Origin: Vanilla planifolia | Lineage: Eukaryota; Streptophyta; Magnoliopsida; Asparagales; Orchidaceae | Direction of reading: 5' to 3' | Length of the DNA stretch: 64,000 nucleotides | Assembly: GCA_023846275.1 (NCBI GenBank) | Contig: CM043865.1 | Coordinates: forward strand, 5,382,068-5,446,067 | Shown: one piece after another, positions 13,201 to 25,200 of the stretch | How the letters are laid out: each line of letters starts with the position of its first letter | Position numbering within the stretch: the stretch's first letter is position 1 | The notes under the pieces: generated by a model | Told to the model about the DNA's origin: nothing | Databases searched by the model: none | The model's input: the letters and a program-made list of their open reading frames with translations, nothing else | Position numbers and translations under genes: made by a program

Positions 13201-16200
13201 AGAGGGAGAGTTCTCTATCGTAACTTGTTGGAGGGAAGAAGAGAAGGATAGGAGAGAGAAGAAAGGTGAAGTGAGAATATGATACAAGATGTTAGCATCA
13301 ATTATAAATGAGTTAGATCTTTATACTTTTGAGGAGATTTATTGGATAAGGTGGTTTGTTGGTAGACTCAAAGCATCATTGGATAGCATTTGATCTAGGA
13401 ATCAATGTAGCATAGTTGGATTGAATAGGGATATATCATCACATATTTAACATTGATTAGAAGCATTAATTTGCGGTTTAATCCCTGGACTCTCAAAGGG
13501 TGTCATTTATGTGAAGTTAGTGCCACCCACATACGTTACTTGGCGTGGATATAAGACTTGTTAGATATAATGCTACTTAAACATAAGAGATGGTAAGCTT
13601 GAGTATGCTTCACATCAATAATGGAAAAAAAGGTACTTGATGGTCACAAGGCTTAGCTAGAACAATAGGCATGAGGATGCTTAGTATGGACAATGGAGAA
13701 AAGGAGCTTAATGGTTGCACGACTAAGCCGAAGTAGAAGCAGGTGCAGGGATGTCTATGTTTGATAAAGGATGGTGAAAGTTGAGTGAGATGCTTGGTGC
13801 TATGAGGACAAGTCGATAATGGAGGTGTCATATTGCCAAAGGTCATCAATAGCTAATGATTGATGTTCAATGAGACACTAGATGGTTGATGGGACGAGCT
13901 AGGTCAAAGATAGTTGCCAAAGGTTATGTACGAAAGAGATTCTTGAGCATAGAGAAGGCACTTAACTACTGTTATGAGTATTTCTAGGATGCTGAACTTT
14001 GGTGATGAAGATGGTTGTGGTTGGGACAGGGACCCATCGCCCTACCAAGAAGTTGGAGCAGAGGTTGGTGGATGGTGTTAAATTTTGATAATGAAGATGG
14101 TTGAGTCTAGAAAGACACTCATCATTTGTTGGATGAATTGAAGTAGTGCTAGGTAGGAGGCGCAAAGTTTCGATTATGTAAATGGTTGAAGTCATTATGC
14201 TCAATGATTGTCATGCTATAGTAGAGGTAGGCATATTAAAGGTTGATGGAGATGTTCTACCCTAGGTGAGTAATTTGATGATTGTTATGATAGGTGGAGT
14301 AGGAGAATAAGTGATGGCAATAAATGTTTACTTTAGAGATAGGTAAGGCATCACGAGGTCATTGATGCTTGTGGATGGAATGATGCTATAATGCGAGATA
14401 TAGTTAATTGTGGATAATAATAGACTAGAATATGATGATCATATGTATGAAAGAAGGTCATTGTCAGAGTTCGATAACCCTTGGTGGACAAAGGTTGCAT
14501 TGGAATGGGATAGTCATTGACAAATGGAAGTTGATGTTGAAAAGCGATTGTCATCGATGGATGAATGTTGGTGCTGAAATAAGATGTCCTTGTTGGATTA
14601 ATGTTGACGCATGATTGGACAGCCCATGGAAGATGAAGGTCATTGTTGAAAAAAGATAATCTTGGTAGTTGACGATCACATTGGACTAAGACTAAGGTAA
14701 CATCAAATGGATGAGGGATGACATTGAATTTAGAAAGTCAATAGTGGGTGAAGGTTGATAGTGGAATAAGCCAACACTAGAATAAGGTATCCAATGACAT
14801 GCAAAATTGTTGTTGGAACAAGGTATGACCTTGCTGGATGAGTAGATGCTGAAACAAGATAATCCTCAAAATGTGAATGTCAATGCTGATGGAGGATCAT
14901 TGATGTCAGAATTTAGAAGTTGTGACGAATCACCTTATTTCATTTGGATGAATGTCAAGTAATTTGTGTTGGAATGTACATTTGATCATCTGATATATAG
15001 TCCGATAAATTCATAAAAAAAAATATATATATATAGTCCATAATCCTTATTCGATCCTCATTTTGATAATATTGAGATTATAAGTTCAAAATGAACTCTT
15101 TGTGGGATGTTAACAGGTATATTCGATAGACTATTTGGTGTCAAGTATGATTAATATTAGATCATCGAACGGAAGGATCCATTATTAATCTAAATATATG
15201 CTATCCAATCAATTCATTATAGGATAGATATCAAATCATTCGATTAGTGTCTGATGGACGGTTTGATGATGATTTGATGGCTGAATTCATTATTAAGACC
15301 ATGCGGGTCATCGAACCGTGCTTCTGTAGGGCACCCATCAGATTGTTTGATTAAAATTTGATAACTTTTTGCTTAATCTGAAAAATCATCCAATAATTTG
15401 GGTGGTACAGGCTTGATTTTATAGGCCTGTCCAATGCTGTGATCAAATTAGTTGATATGCTTACAAACCACACACAATGGTCACTAAATTTGAAAAATCA
15501 TTATATCTTATTGCTCCAAACAATCATATTACTTTTGCTAAAGTGCCATGTTCAAGCTCCAACATGAACATGGCTTATAAATAGAAGTTAACTCATATTT
15601 ATTCAAGGCTTTTGTACTTGCAAGACTTTTACAGCCCTATAATTACAAATTTGTCACATCTTTCTGGGTTGTTCAAAGAGTTGAAAGAGGCTTTAAGTTT
15701 TTTCTTTTATAATCATTGAAATGAATTATCATCTACTAGCTAATTCGTAGCATTTTTTTTAATTAATTTACAATTTTTGGGTGTGCCTCGTAGATTATCT
15801 CTCTGGTTATAGGATTCTATATTTGACCTTAATTAAATTTTTCTGGTTTTTGGTTTCTGGTTTCATGATTTCGATCCATGGTAATCGGTTTGTATAAATG
15901 TTTCTAGATTAGTGATTTCGATCCGTGGTAATTGGTTTTTGTAGGCTCTTTGGGCTGGTGATTTTGAACTGTTGAGATTAGTTTTATGAACTCTTTTGGG
16001 TTAGTGATTTTGATATATGGTAATTAGTTTATGGGCTCTTTGAGTCCAATGATTTTGATCCATGTGAATCGGTGATTTGATCATTTTGGATCATTTGTGA
16101 GAGTTTTATTTATTTTTGTGAAGATGGCATTTTTTAAAAAGACTAGTCTTTCGTGACTTGGCGTAAATGTAGATTTCTTATTTGAAGTCGAATTACTTAA

Positions 16201-19200
16201 ATGTCTCTGTCTTTACTTTATTGTATCTAATACAAGAATTTTTTAAAACATAATCAAGAGTTTTTTAGAAGTATTTGTCTTTTAACTATATAAATTCTCA
16301 AAAGAATCATAATTCACCTTCTCTCATTTGGACATCATTTCTTCAACTTTAAATTCAAAGTTGTTTGGTCATGGTATGTTTGATTCTTTTAGATCACATA
16401 TAGCTCACCATAGCCCCTAACAGTTATTTATTTTTAGCCTTTGATTTCTGCATCCTTCAAACTTGTCCTCTGAAATCAGTTTCAATGCATTACTGCTAAA
16501 GTTTATAGACATTTTTTCTTTTCTTGTTTCAGTTTTTCTCTTTCATGATGTTCCATTGTTGTAAGAATCGCTAACTAGGCAAGGAATCAATGTGACCTTT
16601 GGTTCATTGATGAACCAATCAAATTAGTCGGCTGTAGCTAAACTTTAACAAGTTTCCGTTTATTCCTTTCATTTTTATCTTTTTTTGATTTTACAATTTT
16701 GTAAACACTGAGCTGAGCAAGGAACCAATTTAACCACCTAGTCACATGTTGCCAGTCGAATCAGTCTGGTCAACTGGTATCAATCATATTGATGTTAGCC
16801 TTTTCATATAGCTTTATATGTATCAATTGCTAAACTAGTTGAACCGGTTTGGTCAACTGGTTCAACCCTGTTGAAGTAATCGCCCTTGGACCTTTGCAAA
16901 ATGTTGCTTTGTTGGGTAACTTGTATATTTGTTAAAGCACCATTATACATGACATGGAACTATCAAGTATCAATGCAATTCAACCCAATAACTTGTATAA
17001 TTCTTTAGATACATTTTTTTATTTGTCAAAGAGTTTTTAAATCAAAATTTATGATGTTATTGTGAAGCAGCTGGAAAATTTGTGCTTTGCAACCATCAAG
17101 ATGGTAAAAGATGAACTTGGTTGGACCGGGGATGTGATTGTTGACAGAAATACTGGTGTATGGATTGGGACACTTCCAAGTTACTTGAGAAATGGGAGGC
17201 TTATGGTTGATGCTAGTTCTGGTGAAAAACCTCTAAATGGTTGTGTAAGTTCACAAAGTCTTGTTGAGCTCTCCAACTTGGAGGATGCTTCTTCAGGTGC
17301 TAATGAGGAGTTGCAAGAAAGAGCACAGGATATCGCTAGCTATCAGGTAATTTTGGTTATCTATTGCCTTTTTTCATGAAGAAACTAATAGGCCCAAGCT
17401 CTTTGTATGAAAAGTTGTATTATCAATGTACAACATTCCACCACACCTAGAGCCTTGAGAACTTATGTGGTATGCTTTAAAGTACTAGTTAAACTCATTG
17501 TCTTTCTTCCTCTTCTCCTTTTCTTACATCAATCTTTTGTCCTTTTGTCATAGTTACAATTGTTTAATTTTCAAAATGCATTCTAGTTATCAACATAATG
17601 ATAAATAAGGATCTTTGTGCATGTAACACAAAAACTTGCTCAATTATACGTTAAGCATCTTAATCTTAAAATTTACATACTCGAAACTTATAACTCATAA
17701 ATTTACTAATCTAACATTCCACTAAAATATGAAAAATACCCTTGTCATCTCCACCTTAATTTTAAGAACTATAGCATGAAATTGACCAACAGTCATTGCT
17801 GCCCTCCCTCTCATCTCTTTCTGACTTCTCTCTCTCTCTCTCGCCAACAATTGTCTTACCTCTACCAACAGTAACTACCCTTTTCATTGACAATGATTGC
17901 TCTGGATTTGTTGATGATGGCTTCCCCCATCTCCTTTCCCCTTATCCTTTCTTCTACCTCTCTTTCAACCTTTCTCATGCTTCTCTTTCTTTCTCTTGCT
18001 TCTCTTTCAACTCTCCCTACCTCATGTCTATCTATACACTCCAACCATCTTTTTTTTTGATTGTATGTTATGACCATTGATGAAATGGAGAAGTGAGTGA
18101 TGAGAAGTTCAGTAGAGAATTGAATGAGATAGAGAGGGACAAGAGAGTGAGATGGGTATGGATGGAGATGATAGTTGGCATCATGGTGAAGGCCTTTTTT
18201 ATTAGGGTGATGATTGTGAGGTTATTTTTGAGATTTTTGTGATGGGTGTATAATATTAGAAATTTTAAGACTTTTTAATTAAGATAAATGTGAGTTTTAA
18301 AAGTTTATTATCCTATATATTATTAGTAATATTTTTGTGTGATGTATTAGTGAATGATCTTAAAAATCAAGAATTATATTTATTTTTCTTAAGGGATCTA
18401 TGACAAATCAAATCTGTCATACCATTGACTTGAAATGCTATGAAAAAGCAAAGTTTATGATTTATAATGAGACAAATTTGCAAAGATCCACAGAACATAT
18501 TCTTTCATGAGAGGATACTCTCAATTGTCAAAATGGGTTGCTATAATATTTAGCATGAAGGGAACTTTAATACAAGCAAGTTTTTTATTACAGTGAGTTG
18601 TAACTTGAGCTAGTGGTGCCATGAAAGTTTAACCAATAAACTAAAGGAACGAATTGGAAATAGTTTAGCAGACAGGAAGAATCAAAACTTAACGTACAAA
18701 ACTGGTTGATATAAACAGTCATGTATTAAAGCTCCATTAAGTCTAATAACAAACTCCTACTTATGAAGTGAATTAGAATGTTCTAAAATATCTCAATGAA
18801 TAAATAATGAATTCAAAACATAGGTCCTCACCAAAAGCCCTTGCGTTCCTCTCATAAAAGAATGTATAAGGTACTGCAAAAGATAGTCAATTCAAGGTTC
18901 TATGTAGCTTTATTGGATGGTGAGTGATGTGAAAGATTGAGATAAGGTAGGCTATATTTGTACGGGACTAAGTGATCCCCCTTGATGAATGGGGAGGAGG
19001 ATCTTGGTAGGGAATAAGTAATGAAACCAAATATACCATATTCAATAGAGCAACTTGCAGAATGTGCACAAAGGATTGTAAAAGAAGCCCCAAGTTGAAA
19101 GTAGGATGTTGTCTTAAACTTGCCAAAAAATATTTTTCAACAGAGCCAATTGAAAGAAGAGCATTCTAATGAAACTTGACAAAACTAAACTATGGTTGTA

Positions 19201-22200
19201 GCTAGCTTGATGATAGATAACAACTATACAGCAAATGGTAGAAGTGGCTCAAGAGATGTTGCTATCAGCACTAAGGAGGTAGACTTATCTAAGTAACATT
19301 AAGCAAGATCGATGAGTGATGGAGAGTGATTGGTAAATGTGTGACTCATAATTGATGAATTCTATTGTGACATCTAAAGAAAGCTCTCTAGAGAATGCGA
19401 CTAAGGTGATCCCACTGGAGGAAGCTAATCTTCTTCATAGGAGCAACAAGAGAATATGATGTACAATTTTTGTGAACAAAGAAAAAGCTAGGTAGAAATT
19501 TGCTTTGCAAAAACTATGGGATACAAGACAATTAGAAAATGAAAATGACTCTAACATTGATGATGAAAAGGAAGATCCTGATATAGAGCTTGAGAGAGTC
19601 CCAACAAATAGGATCTTCTTAATAGAAGATGAAGAGCTTTTTAGAAGACCATGGAGGCAATGTTTCATAATCAAACTATTTGGCAAGTTTATTGATTCCT
19701 CTTTTGAAAGCAAAAAGCATTGTAAAGTGTGATAGGATTCTAGCATCTTGTTGATATTGGAAATGAGCATCACATTTCAAGGCTCATAAAGAGAGAAGAT
19801 TATGAAGGGGCTTTGATGGAGGTTCATGGATGATAATAGAACATTATTTTTGAATCTCAAGGTGGGGACATGACTTCAACCTTGAGACCATAGTGCTTAA
19901 CAGCTTGATGTTGTGGGTAGGAATCTCTAGGGCATCCATTGAATATATTGACAAGAAATTTCGAACGTAGGTGTTCACATTGGAATAGTGATCAAGATAA
20001 GTAACATTACAATTTTGATGTTAAGAGGGAAATATGCAAGGATATGTGTACAGGATGATTTGAAGAAATTATTGTTGGCCAAGTTTCAATGTAAAGGAAA
20101 ACTTCATGCAATTGAATATGAAAATATACCAATGGTTTGCTGCATATGTGGTCTGCATGGCCATTTGAACATAAATTGTTCAACTCTTTTATGACACTTA
20201 AAACACCAAGGTATAACTCAATTTGATTTTTTTTTTGTCATTGAAGAGGATAATGCAAATTTTGGATGTATTTTGGTGGCTAGGACATTGTAGGGAAATA
20301 TCCAAGCACCATTGTGAGTAAAAGCAGAGATCAACCTAATGGAGCACTAAAGGGAACCACAAGCACGAAACTTAATTCTCTAAAAGGAAGTAGTGGGGGA
20401 CTTATTGCAATCTTGCAATATAAATGTTTGTTAAAAATTCATTCAATGCCCACTACTATAGGAGATGCCACTAGGAATCAAAGCATGATTTCAAGTAGAA
20501 GAGTAAGAAACCAAATTGTAAGGAATTAATAAGGGCAAGAGGATGACAAGTGTGAAGGAAAGTGAAAAGTATATGGAAGAGATACCTAAGGTAATTGAAG
20601 GAAGAAGGATTTTGGAGAGAGATAATGCAACAAAAGGTAGAGAGCATGAGGGAAGGATGAAGGAATCAGTAAACATCCCAGATTACAAACTATTAAATTG
20701 GCCAAGGGAGGAGCAATCATACAAACAATGAAGATACTTAGTAACAATTTGAATAATCTTTGGGCTTATTATTGTGATACTTAATCCAAAAGGTTGCTTT
20801 CTTCCCTAGAAATGAACCAAGCCATAAAAACTGAGATGAATGATTTTGTGCACAATGTTATGGGAACGAGGAAAGATCTTATGGAGGACATGGAACATTT
20901 ATATGACAATTGGTCCCATGCAAAAAACTTTTAGTAGGGCATGTCACCATAAGAGAATACTACCTATACTTTAAACATGTAACACAGTTTATTTTTTCTG
21001 CTTTTTAGAATCATTTGCTGAATAGGAGGGAAATGGGAAGACTTTAAACATGTAATGCACTATCTATTTTCTCTGCCTTTTTAGAATAATTTGCTGAACA
21101 GGAGTGGAGTGGGAAGCAAGAGCTTTGTAACTTTTACAAGGTTGCTTTTAGGAGATAATAGACAAAACATGATAATTGTTTTGGAGTCAGATATTAACCC
21201 CACACTTCCAATGAGATGATTGCAAAACTCTGGTGTATTGGCAATTTTGAGGATGCAATTGTCACTGAAATTTGTGTTTTATGATTGACACTTAATGTAC
21301 AAGTTATAATTAGTAGCAAGAGATAGTCCATGATATTTGAAATTTAGATCGATCAATGGCATGTTTGGTATTTGTCTTTGATTTAGACTAGTTAGAAGCC
21401 CTTGTTAGAAAGTGGGCCTCCATATGCTTTGTGGCAACTTTAATGAGGTATGCATGTTTATCGAAATAAGAGGACTGGAGTTGTTTTATTACTAGAGATT
21501 GAAAATTTGCTAGTTTTAAGAATGTGTGAATTGCAAAAAATATGGGTTCTTTTGGAGAGGTTTGAAATGAAAGGATAATTCTATCGCCTAAAAGTAGGTA
21601 AATAGAATTTTGTGCAACATGGCTTGGAGAATAAGGCAAACTAAGCAATAGTATCTTACCATTTTACAAATCAAAGTATTATTCGTTTGTTTCTTTTTCC
21701 AATTACATGCTCCTAAGGTCAGAGAACCATCCCTTCTAGTTCAAGGCTACATGGTTCACTCATGAGATCATGATGAACTTTATCCAAGCCAATTAGAGTA
21801 ATCAAGGAGGTATGCCAAGCATTATCATAAATGGAAGTAGTTATTGTTGCAGAATAATGAGTATTTTGGTAACATTTATAGGAGGAAGACAATGATTATG
21901 AGTGGGATAAGAGCTATTCAAAAGAGCAATGTAGACATACGTAATCCCTTTCTAGGGAATTTAGAGATATCCTTATCAAGGGAGATGTTAGAAGTATTGA
22001 TCCTAGAAAGGAGTGGTTTGTTTTCTTGGCCTAGATAAGATGACACAGGCTTATCATTGGGTTACTATTGAAGGGGTGCTCTAAGGTGTCTATAGTTTGG
22101 GCACTTAAAAGACCTTAAGGTGGTAACATTTTTTTGTAGGGGTTTTCTAACAAACGCAAATATCATTACGAGCTTGAACGTTAACATGGTAAGAGAATAC

Positions 22201-25200
22201 TTTTTGGTAAATGCATTGTTGAGGTTAAGAATTGTAAATCTAAAAGAAAGAATCTCCGATTCTTCCCTTTGCATGAGAATTTATGAAGCATTTGTGATAG
22301 TCCTCCAATTACATATGGAACATGGGTATAAAAAAACTAAATACTAAAAGGATAGTTGTGTGTGTGTATATCAATTAATATAATAGCATGACAAACATAC
22401 ACTTGAGCAGTTCACATGACTCTTTGTTGATTGCTTGAGGAAGAAAGCTTGTATAGAATTTGCATTCATACCTTAGTTCATTTATTCGATATGTTGATAG
22501 GGAGAATGGGTAAGAAAAGTTATGTGGATGGTTTGGTGGATGGGCAATTTTTTTTTAATATGCATATAAACTTAAAAATAAGGAAATGGGAAAGGAGAAA
22601 TTAGATGTATGAAAGCATATCTGAAAAAGTTAAGTCACGATATGAATGCGCAACCACTTTTGGATTATGATTTTTTGACTCATTATTATTGTTTTACTAA
22701 TTGCAAATTACAATGGGTTTCAAAAAGTGGTTTTGTTACTTATGCATCATTTGTGACGAGTGGAAAAACTTAATGCATATACTTGATTGCAATTTTCCTT
22801 TAGAAGTTTTGTTTGAATTGACTCTTACATGAAACAAGAATTCCAAATCCAAGAAAAGAACAAGCTAAGTAAGCTTTAATATTTTGAATGCTACTAAGAA
22901 CATTTCTTATTCTCTCTTTATATATACATGTGTGTATTCATTTGTTTGCGAGTATATATTTGTTTGTTTGTGCGTATATATTTTTTCGTATTTGTATCTA
23001 TGTGTGTGTATGTCTTTATGTATATATGATGTAGGATAAAAGTGAACAATTGAACATGAATATAGAGATTATAAAGTGTATGAAGAACAAGTGTAATTTG
23101 AGCTTTAATTGTATAAAAAAATGTTTATCATTTTCTTATTACATAAACCATGACTTAGAGAGTTAGTCATGACCAAAAAAGTCTAGTTATAGCCCAATCG
23201 AGAAATAAATTAAGTAATTATGAAATATATTAAGTCATTTTTTTAATATAAAATAAATATTCTAAAATAGTTAACTAGAAGTGTGAGGTCAAAATAGTGG
23301 TAACTCATGGTAAGTGTCATTTAGTAAGTGGTATATGTTTGGTGGTACTTTAATGAATGTGTCCAAAATAATTAAAAATATGGGCATGAAAAATTTTAAA
23401 AAATAAGTAGGAATTATACTTTAAATAATTATTGATAATCTCTTATTTAAATGACTTATTATAAATAGATGAATAATGAATTGATTGTAATTAAAGAAAG
23501 TGTATTGTTTAGTAGTTTGAATGTTTGAGTTAGTATAATGACCTTCTCTTGGATTCACTTTAGTGAATGAATTTTTATTTTTTTATCCTTTTAATTATAT
23601 TTTTTCGTTATTTAAATATTTTATCATTCTCTTCATTTCCTTTAACTTCATCAATCATCTTATTTTATCACACTCCACTTGCATTGCATATTCTTCTATT
23701 TTTGGTTATCATGTACTATTATAGTTATTGTAGCTTTTGCACCTATGCTACTTGCTTGCAAGTTCTATGCTCAAAAGCCCTCACGTTACCTACCTACACT
23801 GCCACCCTAGTTTGCGCTCTAGTTCAGGTCATGTGCAGAATGAACAATGCTAGCTAATTTTTCTTTCACATTTGAAGTTTCACTTGGGTCGATCCTTTTC
23901 TTTCTACATATTATCAGGGCTCAGAATCATAGTGTTCCATCGACTTTAAAATTTAAGAAATTATTGACAGTTAAACTCATTCCTTTCATTATTTAGGTAA
24001 CAAAACTTTTTTCTCAATAATTTTCTTAAGCAAATGATAAAGGAATAAGAAAGAAATAAATTGAAAGCTTATCAAAATTAATAGAAAATTTGTTTCAAGT
24101 AGGAAATCAATGGTGGAAAAAATATCAGATGAATTACAAATTTTCCAGTATGAAGTAAAAAATCAATTTCAAAACTAGAGGAATAACTCACAAACCCAAG
24201 TGCATAACTCTCCAACGTGGCTTATTGAAGATATTGAACAAGTGAAAAAAGTTTACCCTGATGAGAAGTGTGATGATGCATATGTTCTTGAATTTTTCAA
24301 GAATATATCTATTAGCTTAGTGTTCAATATTGAAGATGACTAATCATATAAAGTAAATTTTAAATATAATGATTTGCAAACTAATAGTTAGGCATGTGAT
24401 TTAAAACAATAGTTGTCATTGTTGATTAGCCAAAATTTTTTGAAAAAGATGTCGTTGATGAGATTTTTAGTTTAGGTTATTCATACAAATCTATTAAAAG
24501 ACGATTGAATAAATCACCCATTGAAGATACATGAATCACTAAACAAGAATATAGCAAGTCAATATTAAAGTTCGTAAAGGACTACCTATACTTCAACTCT
24601 ACGGGATAAAAATTCTTTAGGCAAAGGGATATGATGTAAGACAAGAATAAGTAATTTGAATATGAACATAAGGATCATGAAGAGTAAGTGTAATTTGGGC
24701 TTAAATGACATAAAAAAGAGTTTATCATAAGCTCATCATATGAATCGTGATAAGAAGAGCTAATCATAGCCTAAATGAGTTAGTAATAGGCTAATCAAGG
24801 AGAAATAAATTAAACAATTATAGTATATATGAAATTAATTTTTTTTAATCTAAAGTAAAGTTTTTAAGTAATTAGATAGTTTGAGATATGATATCAAAGT
24901 GGTAGTAGGTGGCATATGTTTGGTTATACTTTAATGAAGGTATCTAAAATAATTAAAGATATGAACATTAAGTTCTTTAATAAGTAGATAAAAATATCTT
25001 TTTATATTATATAATTATTTATAATCTTTTATTTAAATAATCTTTTATAAATGAATTGATTGTGATAAAAGAAAGTATATTATTTGGTAATTTGAGTATA
25101 TGAGTTGGCTTGGTGACATTCGTTTGGGTTCACATTGGTAAGTAAATATTTATTTATTTTTTGATCTTCTCAATTCTATTTTTTTTATTTAAATTATTTT

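Larger units (their letters stand above)
13000..16340 (+). mobile_element. Copia-type (SIRE/Maximus-like) LTR relic in intron 5
   Basis: The right part has the order of a retrotransposon LTR: a TATA box TATAAATA at 15576-15583, a five-unit tandem repeat at 15854-16082, a run of AT-rich sequence with TTTTTTAAAA, and a tail CATAATTCACCTTCTCTC near 16308-16325. That pyrimidine-rich AATTCACC tail is characteristic of LTR ends in the SIRE/Maximus copia lineage (family knowledge). No primer-binding site or coding part follows, so it looks like a solo LTR or truncated copy. The left boundary at about 13000 is a guess. Confidence 0.45.
12004..17070 (+). other. Intron 5 of the unknown gene (5.07 kb)
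   Basis: Bounded by donor GAG|GTATTT and acceptor AAGCAG|CTG. From 12004 to about 12950 it is plain AT-rich intron sequence. From about 13000 to 16340 it holds an inserted copia-type LTR or LTR-like unit, listed separately. From 16340 to 17070 it is unique-looking, T-rich intron sequence with no gene. Confidence 0.75.

Noticed and set aside
17796-18080. Paired 94- and 71-codon frames on opposite strands
   Set aside because: Ser/Leu/Pro-rich and Arg/Glu-rich translations of a pyrimidine-rich intron patch with a (TC)n run.
19435-19773. Minus-strand 112-codon frame
   Set aside because: Antisense to the LINE ORF1 relic; Ser/Leu-rich, with no motif.
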